A stretch of 64,000 bases of DNA from Astrocystis sublimbata. Its lineage: Eukaryota > Ascomycota > Sordariomycetes > Xylariales > Xylariaceae. The DNA is taken from the NCBI GenBank assembly GCA_022453515.1, contig JAJNNY010000012.1:434001-498000 (forward strand), written 5' to 3'. A model generated the notes under the pieces. That model saw nothing but the letters and a program-made list of their open reading frames with translations. It did not search any database and had not been told where the DNA came from. Positions 1 to 11,800 of this stretch are shown piece by piece (the first letter of the stretch is position 1; each line of letters opens with the position of its first letter). The translations under genes were made by a program, and so were the position numbers.

Positions 1-892
1 ACCTCGAAATAGAATCGGCTGGGGACAGCATCGTAGTCGAATGGTTCACCTTCTGCTGGTGGCTCCTCCCATTCTGCATACTTGCTCTTGGGCCTGGGAT
101 CTCGCTGTTAGTGTCCAGTCCGTGGTGCCAAGTCAGGCAAGTAGGATCGAAACTCACCATTCTACAGCCGCGTCCGTCTCGTACCACAGATCTAAGTGAT
201 GTAGTTTATTGTGCGGGTCGTACTCGAAGCCAACAGCAGAAGTGGGTGACCATTTGGCATGCTCCTTCGCAATGCCCTTCTTTGCCACACATGTGATCTT
301 CAGCTCTTGACCTTTGCGCAGCTTTGCTATCAGGCATCCCTGGCCTTCAGGGTCTGTAATGACAGGGTTTCCAACGTGGTTGTTCGGACGATCGATGCCA
401 ACTATGAGATCACGGGCATAGACCTTCATAACCTCTTCCGATGAGCACTTAGCGTGGAGGGTGAGTGTGATAGTGCACTTCCCACAGGATTGGTCGCAGT
501 CGCAGTCGCGAGTGTAGTTCAACTGATCAATCTCGCGCGAGTCGAGGGGAATGAGGCCCAGGCGATGGGCGATGAACTCGTCGGCCAGCACGGATGTGTT
601 GGCCTCTATCTCAACCAGATCGATGGCAACGGTAGGCACCTCGGCCTGTATGACGCGGCGTAGCGAGTTTGCGAAGGAGAGGTCAACGCTGTTCAGCTCG
701 AAATCGACGTGCGTGGTATCAGCCTACAACCATAACCGCACATTAGCACAGCTTCATGGAATGGAGCGAGCGCCAGCGGCTTGCGCTTTTGTGCAAACGA
801 AAGTATTGATTGTCGCGTTGTCAACATACAGCCGATATCTTGACAGACGGCCCCAGGGACTCGCCGTCCATCATCATCGTGTCGTACTCCAT
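1..892 (-). CDS. rpb3: RNA polymerase II subunit Rpb3, 3' end cut by window
   Basis: Third-largest subunit of RNA polymerase II, the alpha-like subunit that pairs with Rpb11 to nucleate polymerase assembly in the nucleus. Exons on the minus strand are 892-830, 723-158 and 93-<1, with phases that fit exactly. The start [10 protein letters not shown] is typical of fungal Rpb3. Exon 2 carries the alpha-motif [19 protein letters not shown], then [11 protein letters not shown] and [13 protein letters not shown]. The cysteine cluster [13 protein letters not shown] is the zinc site. Joining 158 to 93 restores [12 protein letters not shown]. The last exon runs off the left edge, so about 70-100 C-terminal residues are missing. 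Identification is from recalled family sequence; the 5' exon is short but in frame and begins with a convincing ATG. Confidence 0.95.
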
Positions 893-1745
893 CTTCAACT
901 GGGCGCAATAGTTGGAAAGCAGAGTATTCGATGATGGATAGAAATGTGAGTTGTTAGATTGCTAGCAGCAATGAGACAGACACCAATAGTGAGCGGTGAC
1001 AGTATGCGCAACCACTGGATTGGGTTTAAAGGCGACGGTAGATCGAGGGTGGTGGAAACAATGGGAAGAAAGGAAATGCGCCTTCATCAAGACTCAGACG
1101 CGACATAGAGTACGTGCAGTGTCAGCTGCTAAAGTTCCAATTTCTTACCGCAGTGAATGCTGGAAGGCTACAAGTATCTTTGTACAGAACTAAGCCCAAC
1201 CTGGCCTGCCTGGATGCATGGGCACTGGGCGCTGGGCACTGGGCAGTCACTACAGGTGGTCACTACCCTCAATCAGGAACCTTCCTAGGTAGGACTCAGC
1301 TAGGTATCTACTACTAGACAGGACCTACCAACATTGGCACAGATCACGATATGGCCGCAAGGAAACATGCGTATATAGTACATATATGCATACCACCTGG
1401 TAGCTTCAAGGGTCACAGCTTCTAAACAAATCTTGAAGTTCCTACATCGGCTGAACAACATGATAGCCTTGCCAAATTTGCCGGCATCAGCCTACGTTAC
1501 TGGTATGCAATCAAACCATTCAATTCCCAGCCATGGAAGGAGTGAATTTCCAATGGAGCCAACAGTACATTAAGCAAGCACATCAACCATGCATCATCAA
1601 CTCTACGCTTGAGTACCATAATGCGTGAATATGTCCATCCTCATTCATAGCGTGCGTGCCCTTGTCACATTCAAGTGCAAAGGGAGAGATTTGTCTTCTT
1701 CGAAACGCTGGACAAGCCAAGCGAAGCAACGAAAACAACAACGGA
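893..1745. other. intergenic, rpb3 5' side to U2 3' end
   Basis: No convincing coding sequence is seen. It contains the rpb3 promoter side and one copy of the CCTAGGTA-type motif near 1285-1310. Confidence 0.6.
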
Positions 1746-1934
1746 GTTCGCGTCGCCTGGAGGCAGTGTAATACCAGGGACACGGTGAAGGCGATCATGC
1801 GCAAGCACAGAGGATGCGCCTTCTAAGGATAAAAATTAGAATAATCACGATTGAGTCCAAGTAGGACTCTTTCAGAGATTAAACTGAAAAGAACAGATAC
1901 TACACTTGATCTAAGCCAAAAGGCAAAGAGAGCT
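1746..1934 (-). ncRNA. U2: U2 spliceosomal snRNA
   Basis: The minus strand from about 1934 reads a near-perfect U2 5' half: TTTGCCTTTTGGCTTAGATC, then AAGTGTAGTATCTGTTCT. The branch-site recognition core GTAGTA sits at 1903-1898. It is followed by the stem-IIa region (TTTCAGTTTAATCTCTGAAA). An Sm-like site AATTTTTA is at 1837-1830. A stem-loop III with GAAGGCG/CGCCTTC arms follows. Stem-loop IV has the conserved CCTGGTATTACACTGCCTCC loop that binds U2B''/U2A', closed by CGTGTC/GACGCG ending near 1749. The length of about 188 nt matches typical U2. Both ends are estimated to within a few bases. In the spliceosome this RNA pairs with the intron branch point. Confidence 0.95.
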
Positions 1935-2432
1935 AAAGAAGAAAGGAAAGAAAACCGAGGGCAAAGGTGGGAGGGGAGCGAGGTTTATATAGACCTGTCA
2001 AGGCGGTGAGTGGGGCGGTCAAGATATTCTGCCGCATGTTTCTGCCTGCCAGTTGCTCTCCCTTGTGGTGGGTGGGCCGTGGGGCATGACGCAGGAGGCA
2101 TGCTGCCGAGGCCGCTGTGGCCCCAGCACCTGCCACCCTCTCTACCTGTACCTAATGTGGGCAGCAAGGTGGCAGCAAGCTCGGCAAGGTGGGGTGCTGG
2201 AAGGAGGTACCTACCTAGGTAGCCACAAGCTACGGGCCGGCTGCCAAGGGACCAGAAAATTATTCGACATGACCCCAGTCTAGAGGAAGAAAGTGACGGA
2301 AGCAGTTCGCAAGTTCGCATTGAATTTCGTACAGCAGCGACTCTTACATGTATGCACCTTACTTTACTTCCAGATTACCAACAATTAACTGCGTTATCAA
2401 CCAAGCCACACATTGATCGCGATCCCCTCATA
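1935..2432. promoter_or_regulatory. divergent intergenic region U2 / mge1
   Basis: About 500 bp shared between U2 (leftward) and mge1 (rightward). It includes a CACC-rich segment and a GGTACCTACCTAGGTAG palindromic motif near 2205-2222. No gene is seen here. Confidence 0.5.
1983..1991 (-). promoter_or_regulatory. TATA-like element upstream of U2
   Basis: On the minus strand TATATAAAC lies about 50 nt before the inferred U2 5' end, a plausible core promoter position for a Pol II snRNA gene. This is position and sequence only; no proximal sequence element could be verified. Confidence 0.4.
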
Positions 2433-3242
2433 ATGTTTCGAAAAGCGTTAAGCACATCTTCGAGAGCTCTTGCTGCTAGCTCGAGGACAATTGCGCAGCG
2501 TCCGCTAGTACCATCTCAGCTCTCCCCTGCGCCTCTAGATACCCTGCGAACCACATCGCCAGTGAGGATACGGTGGTACAGCGACCAGCCAGATGCTGCA
2601 GCAAAGAAGGACGGCGAGACAGCAACACCAGAAGCCGAGCCAAAGGAAGGCCAGGATGCCAATGCGCCGTCAACTGTCGAGGCGGAGCTGAAGAAGAAGC
2701 TCGAGACCAAAGAGAAGGAAGTCATTGACTGGAAGGTTTATTCGCGCCCTCAGATACTCCTCACTCGACCTCCGTGCCTTGTCTGACCCTTGTCGCAACA
2801 GGACAAATACCTCCGGTCCGTGGCCGATTTCCGCAATCTCCAGGACCGTACTCAGCGCGAAGTAAAATCTGCTCGTGATTTTGCTATCCAGCGCTTTGCC
2901 AAGGACCTTGTCGAGAGTGTAGACAACCTAGAACGCGCCCTGACCATGGGGTTGGAGAGCTTGAAGATTGAAGAAGGCAAGGAGGCCAACGCGGACCTCA
3001 ACAACTTCTACGAGGGCGTCAAGATGACAGAGGGCAACATGCTCTCGACGCTGTCCAAGCATGGTCTTGACCGATTTAGCCCCGAGGGCGACAAGTTCAA
3101 CCCCAACGAGCATGAAGCTACCTTCATGACGCCCATGCCCGACAAGGAGGAAAACACAGTCTTCCATGTCCAGCAGAAGGGCTTCAAGCTGAACGGAAGG
3201 GTTATTCGCCCTGCCAAGGTTGGCGTTGTCAAGAACCCATAA
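2433..3242 (+). CDS. mge1: mitochondrial GrpE nucleotide exchange factor Mge1
   Basis: GrpE homologue that releases ADP from matrix Hsp70 (Ssc1) during protein import and folding. Exons are 2433-2735 and 2802-3242, giving 247 residues. The N-terminus (MFRKALSTSSRALAASSRTI) is an Arg/Ser-rich amphipathic presequence for mitochondrial import. A long acidic/coiled segment precedes the GrpE core DKYLRSVADFRNLQDRTQRE, followed by LVESVDNLERAL and the C-terminal beta domain (FKLNGRVIRPAKVGVVKNP). The intron uses GTTTAT...AACAG and joins IDWK to DKYL in frame. An in-frame codon at 2352 could extend the protein, but 2433 gives the expected presequence start. Confidence 0.94.
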
Positions 3243-4063
3243 AACCGCCGCTTCGGGCGTTATGTTATGATCATGATTTTTGGAGCACGAAGCTCCCTGT
3301 ACAAAAGACCAACCTGTATAACACGGGAAAATTCAACGCTTGACGACCTATATCCCGGGGCCTGGCGTTGGGTGTTACTGTAATGTGTACAAAAGATGCT
3401 CCCCTCACGAAAACAAAATTCAGGCCGGTATATGTGCATTACACAAGTTGGGCATGGCACGGCGGGATGGTACATTAACAGCATGGGTAGGATCCAGACG
3501 GAGGTATCAGGGACATATATGATGAAATGAACCCATGATTGATCTAAGACTTGAAAGTCCACCATTGTACATTAAATACATGAGCCTGAGATACCATTTA
3601 GGTTATATCAGCATACCTACTTATTGTCTTGTCAAGGACACTCACTCCCTGCGAACTCCTCCCGCCAGTCGAAGATGCATCTATGTAGGCTCAAACAGCA
3701 TAGCTGTAAGCTTGTCATATTTCTCTGGTTATTCCAGACCATGGGCCCCAGGTGCCGTCTGCCAAAGCCGCTATTGTTTGACTGACCATAAGTGCCTATT
3801 CGGCCGCCTTGGTAACGGCAGTGAATGGGTTGTCAGATGCACTAACTCATCCAACCTGTTTGTCGGGACTACCTTGCTCTTCCCTGAAACCGATTACTCG
3901 CTCACCTGAGGTATTCGGAACCTTTACACTTCCAACGTCCATCTGCCTTCCTTCGCTTTGCGAGTAGGAACCGGGACTTTGCATTTCACTGCATCGATGT
4001 ACCTACAATTTCCCTAGGAACCACCGCAGGAATTATCGGCCCTCGTTCCTTAAATCATACATC
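3243..4063. other. intergenic, no gene seen
   Basis: Contains the mge1 3' region and the promoter of the next plus-strand gene. Short open frames here lack coding bias and recognisable domains. Confidence 0.6.
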
Positions 4064-4888
4064 ATGGCACCCGTTCCGGAAGTCTCGAGAGACAGCTTCG
4101 TCTTCACGGGGGACCTGTATGTCGAGACTGGTGGCCAAAACCGTCACCGTCGCGCCGCTGTCAAAGTGATCCAGGAGCACTTCAAGTCGGGCTCTGAAAA
4201 GGACCATCCAGCTCACTGGTTCGAGGCACAACTCATCCACTACGGTCTGGCGCCCTCCAAGACCAAGTCCGTGGCCCGCATGCGTCTGTTCGATGCCGTG
4301 AACTCGGGCAAGCTCGCCGTGCCGGCACACATCAAGCGGCTCGAGGCGGATCTCAAGAAGGAATGGACCAAGAATGAGCGCGAGGCAGAGATGAAGAAGA
4401 AGAAGGGGGCCGCCAAGACGTCGACTGCTTCTGCCACAACTGCTGGCCGCAAGCGCAAAGCGGAGGTCTCCAACGTCGATATGACTATCAACGTTGGTGG
4501 TATCAAAATTAGCTTTTCCGCCAATGATGCAACGGCAAGCTCCTCGGCTGTGAAGAAGGTGAGTAGTTCTCAACCCAAAAACACCTTTGCCTGCAACTCT
4601 GCTAACAATATCCCAAAGTCGAAGCTATCCACCACCGCGAGCAAGTCAAAACCGGCTACCCCTGCCAAGAAGCAGACTGCCCGTCGCCCTGCAACAGGAC
4701 CCAGTCGAGCAAGCACTTCTACTGCCGGGTCACCAGCCGTTCGAGCCCGTCAGCTCACGCATGTCGCCAGCCGAAGAAGATCCTCGGCCTCAGCTGCATC
4801 TGGTCCGAACTACCAATTCGAGTTCGATGGACCTCCTCCACCTTACTCCGAAGTCGACCCCTCCCGTCGCAGAGACGGCTGCCAGTAG
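4064..4888 (+). CDS. unrecognised protein with basic/Ser-rich linker and C-terminal PPPPY motif
   Basis: I do not recognise a named family. Exons are 4064-4558 and 4619-4888 (254 residues after splicing). The first 110 residues look like a folded domain (FVFTGDLYVETGG ... HWFEAQLIHYGLAPSKTKS), with a helix-rich part faintly like a SAP-type nucleic-acid motif. This is followed by a Lys-rich stretch including KKKKG and GRKRKAE (possible nuclear signals), then a Ser/Thr/Ala/Pro/Arg-rich low-complexity tail. Near the C-terminus GPPPPYSEV contains a PPxY motif, which in other proteins binds WW domains. The 60-nt intron is a multiple of three without a stop, so retention would insert 20 residues. 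Nuclear location is inferred only from the basic clusters. Confidence 0.8.
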   Translation: MAPVPEVSRDSFVFTGDLYVETGGQNRHRRAAVKVIQEHFKSGSEKDHPAHWFEAQLIHYGLAPSKTKSVARMRLFDAVNSGKLAVPAHIKRLEADLKKEWTKNEREAEMKKKKGAAKTSTASATTAGRKRKAEVSNVDMTINVGGIKISFSANDATASSSAVKKVSSSQPKNTFACNSANNIPKSKLSTTASKSKPATPAKKQTARRPATGPSRASTSTAGSPAVRARQLTHVASRRRSSASAASGPNYQFEFDGPPPPYSEVDPSRRRDGCQ

Positions 4889-5878
4889 GAAGCCGTGATA
4901 TTCATCCGTTTGGGATTACCCAGGGTCATTCTCTCCCTTCCCTTTATAGATGGCGTCGTATCTTTTCCAGGCTGGGCATGTTGTCACGGATTGATGTGGA
5001 GTGGAAGTTTCCATTCGTCTTACGACTTGTGTCTGTACGAATTGTAGCCGGCTCTGTATCGGTTCATCCATGTATCTCTGTTGTGAGCTCCATGGTTTTG
5101 CATTGTAGTTAGTCACTTACAGAATGAAGACAGCTCCACAGAGACTCAGCCATAATCTTCTGCTTGACTCGAGTTAAACACTTGGTAATAGCGATGCAGG
5201 TCAAATGCTCTGTGTAGCAGGGTTTCACGACCAGGCTTGACTACGACTGTTAGTGGTCACATCCTGTCGGCGGTTGTTTGAATGACCAGCAACCTCCTGA
5301 CCAGGGAAATCGCAAGAAAATCTGAGTCCTCTTGACCGTTCGCCCTCTACACTTTTTGACGCCTACTGATGCACTTTGAGATGCTCTTACAGAGCCGAAA
5401 TCTTCGAACCATGATTATCTGAATCCCGAGAATCCATTTTAACGTAGCTACCTATTGAGGCGATAGCTTACAACCTACAGCCCATTAAAATGTAGACGAC
5501 CAATGCCATGGCTCTTTAGGTAATCACACGTGGTGATCCTCATGGCAGACGTCCTGTCGACCCAATTACAAACAAACTCCCACGAGTATTGACCCATCAT
5601 CTGTTGACGCAATCCCGAGTGGATGGCGGTATACGCAATCCCACATAGTCCCATGCAGGCATCAATCATCCCGAACAGTCATGTCTCGTTCCTATCCGAG
5701 GAAACAATGATCGAGACTCGCCCCGGGTAAATGTCGCGTGAAGTTCACGCCAGGCCCAGAATACCACTTCAAACGACAAGTAACCTTCTCCATTAACACG
5801 AAAAACGCCCCCATCCCAAGCCTTGTCACCAAATGAAAGTCTTCCTTTCCCCATATAATGAAACCACCCACAACGAAA
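4889..5878. other. intergenic between convergent genes
   Basis: Lies between the 3' ends of the genes at 4064-4888 (+) and 5879-8394 (-). No convincing gene or RNA is seen. Confidence 0.6.
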
Positions 5879-8394
5879 TCAACCACGATGTCCCATGTAT
5901 GGACCGTTGGGAGCCGGTTGACGAGACGGGTAGTGATCGTAATGGCCCACGCCAGCAACGCCACTGTCGCGAGAGGCGTTGTCGTCAAACCCAAAACGTC
6001 TCTCGCATTCCCTGATAACTTCTTTCCCCTTGTCAGTGCTTCTCATATTAGCCAGAAGACGATCGTATTCCTCTTCGGCACGTCCAAGCGAGGATGGAGA
6101 CCAAGGTCCCAAAAAAGGGCCATTACCAATACCAATACCGTTACCAATACCATTGATACCACCCACAACACCGCCATCAAATCCGGACCCATAACCATAC
6201 GCGCCATAGCCATTGGCAGTGCCGTTGCAGTTGCCATTGCCGTGAGTGTTTCCACGGAGGTTGCCGTTGTTGATACCGTTGGTGTTGCCGCGGATATCTT
6301 CGTTGGGGTAAAACGATGCATTGACGTTGGCATTAACAGCAAAGTTGGCGCCAGCAGGGGCCAGAGTAGAAACCGGAACCGGAGCCAGAAAAGGGGAAAG
6401 GCCATTGATTTGCACAGGAGCATAGACAGGTGCCTGAGTAGCAGGTCCAGCCTCAGACTGGCCCCCATCATCAGACTCAGCACCCATAAGCACCACATAC
6501 GCATGCTCAACATCTCTCACGCCTGCCTGGAAGCAGAGCTCCCTGAGCTCGCTCTCCAGATCCGCAATGCGGCGCAAGTTCTTGTTAGCCTTCACCTGCG
6601 TGGAGCTGAGTCTTTTCCACGCCGTGTCGAGGCGCGACTGCGTCTCGAGCGCATGTTCCGCCACGTAGGCGCGGATGCGAGAGCCTCTGCGCAGCTTCTT
6701 GATCTGCTCGCGCGCCTTGGCGTCCCGCTCCTCGCGCCGCACGTGCAGCGCGGGCATGAACTCGTGCAGGTGTCGCCGGTCGTACTGGAGACGCTCGATG
6801 TGCGCGCGCTGCAGCTCGGTGGTCTTGTACAGGTCGATCTCCGCTGCTTCGGTGCGGTGGATCGTGTCCCACTGGTCGCGGAAGGCGGCCGTGATCTCGG
6901 GCGGCTGGCGTCCGTAGTGTTCGGTTGCTGCGGCGGCGGCTGTAGCGGCGTCGGCTTCGGCCTGGGTGATTGTTAGTTCACTGTGTCACAAAGTGTGCTC
7001 TACCTTGTGTGTACTGATCATAGCCGATATCATCTTCATGTGAGGCAGAAAGAAAGAGTTGGGATGGCCGTGAAACCACGCATGGCGTCCACTGTTAGAC
7101 TTACGGAAGAAATAAAATGATCCTCGTCATCCGACAAGTGAGGAGGCACAACATCGCCTCCGTAGAGCTGGGTGCGCAGTTCACGCTCCATGAGGGGCGC
7201 CATGAGTCTATACTGCTGGTGAAAGTCGATAGTTGGAAAACCTTCGAAATCGACGCCCGGCGGAGACCAGATAATGGAAGGGCTACTCGGGACGTAGTAA
7301 GTAGGCGTCAACTCCTCACCCGTATTGACATCCCATTGAGGCTCCAAGAAGCTACCAGCTCTGTACTTGTGTTGTCTAGGGTAAACAGGGGCATTCAGAG
7401 CAGCAGGCCGCATTTTCTGGTAGGCAGCGGTGTCCTGTGCACGAACGAATAAGTACAGATATGGGAATTGGAAATGTCACGACGACTGATAATGGACGAC
7501 GGTGTATACCTTCTTTTCCTGCGTCTCATCGGCGTTCCAGCGTACGCAGTCTTTGGACCACTCGAGGAAAGTGCAAGGTGAGATGCGACCGGTAGGTACG
7601 TGAGCTTCCTCATTGTCCGAGTCCTCGGCCCACTCAAAATCACTGCAACAGGCAGAGAAAATGCTCGCGGACATATCCATATCCTGAGGCGGCTTGATGT
7701 GGTCGAAGTCAGGTCGGTGCACTTCGAAGACGGAGTCACGGGGTGAGTCGAAACTCATGCTACCAGAGTCTAGCGCTCTGTCGATAAGCGCGAGTAGTCT
7801 GAGAAAGTAATGTGAGAATGTCAGAAGACCAGGCATAACGTGATAGATCGTACCTGGAGACGTCTCGCTGCTGATGGATTCGAGGCTGGGATGCCTGAGC
7901 CAAGTCTTCTCGCTGGCGAATCCACTCGAACAGAGGGTCGTTTTCACCTTGTCCTCCCATCGCATTTCCACGCATGGCGACATATGCCTGCATCATAGCA
8001 TTCGATATGACTTGGATCTGCTGGGGCTTTCCAAACGAGCAATTGGGAAGATACTGCGTGTATGGGGCAGGGTGCGAATTCAAGCTAACCTTCTCATCCG
8101 CCGTGTGTAGTACAATCTCCTGGGCGGCGCTGGGATTGGGTTCCTCGCTACGGGGGAGATACTTGTCTGGAATGCGAGGGACTTCTGGGACAAACCTGAC
8201 ATCGTTCCTGTCGTATGCAGAGCGATGCCGACTGTGTTGTCCTCGGAAGACCTTCTCGGGTGTCTGAATGACAGCTGAGCCAACTGTGTCTTGATGCTAT
8301 TAGCAAAGGTTGGGGATTAGTCCATACAGTAGCACTCACGACTTCGCCGGGGTCGGCTGACAATAGGTATGCCATACGAGTTGCGAGACGCCAT
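5879..8394 (-). CDS. unrecognised protein, central coiled coil and Asn/Gly-rich C-terminus
   Basis: Not a family I recognise. Exons on the minus strand are 8394-8340, 8289-7854, 7798-7510, 7434-7105 and 6961-5879, phases consistent, about 730 residues starting MASRNSYGIPIVSRPRR. Alternatively 7104-6962 holds two introns flanking a 30-nt exon (7033-7004). The first half is acidic/aromatic with WSKDCVRWNADE. Residues about 380-500 are charged and heptad-like (IDLYKTTELQRAHIERLQYD...). An Asn/Gly-rich low-complexity tract follows (NGNLRGNTHGNGNCNGTANG). Last comes a helical end with YDRLLANMRSTDKGKEVIRE. It lies downstream of rfc1 on the same strand with 471 bp between. A scaffold-like role would be a guess. 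Confidence 0.85.
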
Positions 8395-8865
8395 GTTGAG
8401 GTGCCGGAAGGAGGGACGGAGCAAGGTTGCGAAGAGAGATGTGGTGGCAAGGTAAATGAAAAACAACAATTCGAGAACGGATGAGACAACAACAGGACAG
8501 CAAGCCAAGGAACAGGATCCCGCAGTTTCGTAGAGCAAGAAACGCGACGCCAGCTGTGACAGGGCGGGCGGAAACTGTGTTGGTATGCTTCTGTTTATGG
8601 CTGGCGAGAAGGGCGAGAGTGGACGAAGTAGTAGCAAGTACCAGTGAATGCGAATGCAGTGCCAACCCCCATCCGCCCACTAAAGGCAAACAATTATGAC
8701 AAACCCGTATAAACACAATGCTAATTCTTATTCCCTAACGTACAGGAGCTCTGATGGGTGCTAGTACCTGAACGCCCCGATTAGATCATCCAGGCCAACG
8801 TGAACCTGGCGTTAAAGCCCTTAACCACAGTTAATAACTTCCCTAATAATACAATATCTAGCTTC
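8395..8865. other. intergenic between rfc1 and the 8394 gene
   Basis: Holds the rfc1 3' end and the promoter/5' leader of the downstream minus-strand gene. No other feature is seen. Confidence 0.6.
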
Positions 8866-11800
8866 TTATTTGGCTTTCCCTTTCGCTGAACCAGCCTTAC
8901 GACCTCTCGCCTTCGGTTTGGCGTCATCACCATTGTCATCAGCATCCGTCTTGGCCGCCTTCTTCGGAGCCCTCTTCGCTCCTTTGGCTTTAGGCTTCTT
9001 GATGTACTTGTCCTTTGTAATGTCCTGATCTTCTTCGTCGTCCACTTCTGCTGCTTCTGGAGCTTCGGTATTATCCTCGTCATCCATAGCTTCCTCCAGA
9101 TCAGGCTTCTCCTTGGCCACTTTCTTGGATCCAACAACGGCACTGGGTTTCATGAAAGGTACCGGGTGAGCCATGGTGTTATAGCTGGAAAGATATCAGC
9201 GCGGCATCTATGCGTCGAATAACTATTGACTTACAGTCTGGTAAAGGTGGACTTTGTCTGTGTGTCGATCGAGACCGCCTCTTCATGCTGAGGGCCAACG
9301 CCAAGTTCCTTGATCGAATCAAAATCTTCTCTTGTGAGGAAGTAGCTGTCCATCAGCTCAATAACGTCCTCGACAGATTCCTTGCCCTCATCGGCCAACC
9401 TCTTGATGAGCTGGGTCCACAGGACTGGAAGGTATTGCTGGCGAATCTCATTGTGGTCACCAGATGCTTTGAGCCGCATATGGGAATGAATTTCGCGGAT
9501 GAGTCGCCCAAGCTTGCCGTACTTGCTGTTGTTGCCGAGCCACGTCGTGAACTGTGTGTTCAGTAGTTGACCCGACACAAAGCTGGCAGGTCGAACCGTG
9601 CTGAATACAGCATGAGTTGGCATGAGACTCCAGTGTTGTTGTGGCCCATGAATCATCCGATCAACCATGTCACCATCGGAGATGCTCTCAGCGGCCTGGT
9701 CCATCGCCTCAAGAAGCTTCAGGTTCTGTTCGCGCTTGTTGTCTCGGTACTGACCCAAGACTGATGGCTTTGCCCGGAGATAGTTCTCTTGTATCATCAA
9801 ATAGCTGAACTCATGATCATTGAAGTAGAGCTCGATCTTGTCGTTGAGTGTGGCTTTGCTGGCGGGGGTAAAAAGACCACCTCCGATCATTTTCTGGCAT
9901 ATGTCCCATGGTTTCAGAACAATCGACTTCTGCCATGCTTTCGACATGTCTTTACTCTGGTCAAAGTCCATTGCTGTCTGATCCAATTTGATCGTGGACA
10001 GCATGTTCACGATCTGTCTGATATCTCGGTTGCTGCCTTCGATAAGGGTATCGAGGACTTGCACTGGCAATTTCAAGCCTTCTCTATGGCAGATCGTCAT
10101 CATGCGGGAACGAATCTGATCGACCTGAGGTCGCTGGAACTTGATGTCGAACGTGACAAAGTCAAAAGGCTTCATCTTTGGCAGCCTGCGTTCATTGCAA
10201 ATGAGAATCAGTGGCACTTCGGTTTTCTTGCAGAATTTGGCAAGGGCGCCGACGCCTCCTCGATCACCGGCGGACATGCCGTCTACCTCGTCCATGATCA
10301 AGACGATTCTCTTCTTCTCGGTGTCGATCTTCTTTCCGTCACCAGCAAAGTAGCCATTCAGAGATGTATTGTTCATGACTTCACTCACACCAGCTTCGAC
10401 GAGCTTTTTGCTCCGTGTATCACTGGCATTGCTTTCGATGACGTCGTAGCCTTCTAACCTAGCTGCCAGGTGAGCAGCAGTCGTCTTGCCGATACCAGGG
10501 GGGCCCGAAAGAATGATGGCACGCTCTCCACCAAGGCCATCCGCCCCTCGCTTCTTGAAATCGAATCTTTTCGCTGCAGGCCAGCCCTTGAGCCATTTCT
10601 GTATCCTCTCCACTGGCGCTTTATTTCCACATATATGGCTTGCCTGGGTAGGGGCATATTTGGTGGTCCATAGTTGAGCGGACGCGGGCTGGACTGGCGC
10701 TGTAGCGGCAGTGGCTCCTCGGGCGACGGCCGCCTTGCGCGCTTTCTCTTCCTCTGCCTTCTTTTTCTTCTCTTCTTGTTCCATCTCGACGGCCTGTTTC
10801 TTGATCTTCTCCTCGTCTTCCTTTCGCTTCTGTCTTACTTTTTCAGCGCCTTTGCCGGATCCTCCGCCCGCGGGTAGGCGGCGGACGAGCTCGAAGAGCC
10901 CCTCTTCATTGATAGTCTTGATATTGTGTTCCCTGATCTTCGCTAATTTGCTCGGACCGGCATCCTCTCCAAGAATAACATAGTTGGTCTTGCTGCTTGG
11001 TGCACCAGTCACTTTGCCACCATAACGCTTGACCAAAGCCTGCGCCTCTTCTCGCGCAATACTTGTCAATTGGCCCGTAAAGACAAAAGTGAGGCCAGCA
11101 AGGCATTCAGGTTCGCCAACCGGCAAATCTCCTCCTGATATTGGGTTTGGTGGTGGCCCAGAGTTCCCTCCGCCCGCAGCTGCCTTTCTCCAGTCAAATT
11201 TCTGATTGGGGTCCTTAGCTGGCGGAGTCGGCGGCCGTACAGTTGGAATGTCGTCAAAGATGGCTTGGATTCCGGCATCTTCTGGTGCATCAGCTTTCTT
11301 GGCCCTTGGCGCCCTAGGCTTTTTGGCGGCGGGCTTCTTGCGGGAGGGTGGTTCTTCCTCCTCCTCCTCCTCATCCTCTTCAGGGTCGGGCTCAGGCGTT
11401 TTCCTTTTTCTGTTCGCTGTGGAATTTTTGGACGGCCCCTTGGTCGTCTTAGTGATTGGCTTCACGTCGTCATCATCGTCATCGACATGCTTGCTCCGGG
11501 GTGCAAAGCGTTTCGCCTTGGGAAGGAATTCTTCCTCGCTCTCTTCCTCTACGTAGTCGTCGTTCTTCCGCTTGCTGCGAGATCTAGCATCGGCAGCAAA
11601 CACATCATCGCCGGCGTCTTCATCGTCATCCATGAACGCATCCTCGTCATCGTGTAGGGCCTGATGCCTGGCGGTCGTCTGTGCAGGCTTCTTCGCTGTT
11701 CTCTTTTCCATCGGAGTAGTGGATGTGGTGGTGCGTTTGCCGCGAGGGCTTGATCGCACTGGTATGGCATCGTTGGCTTGCAGCCTGGCCTCGGGTTTGG

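Noticed and set aside
5858..6976. 372-codon plus-strand open frame
   Set aside because: Antisense to the coding exon of the 5879-8394 gene; low-complexity Ala/Val/Arg product arising from the Asn/Gly tract and GC-rich helix region.
9789..10457. 222-codon plus-strand open frame opposite rfc1
   Set aside because: Antisense shadow of the AAA+ domain; no domain of its own, and the minus strand is clearly coding.
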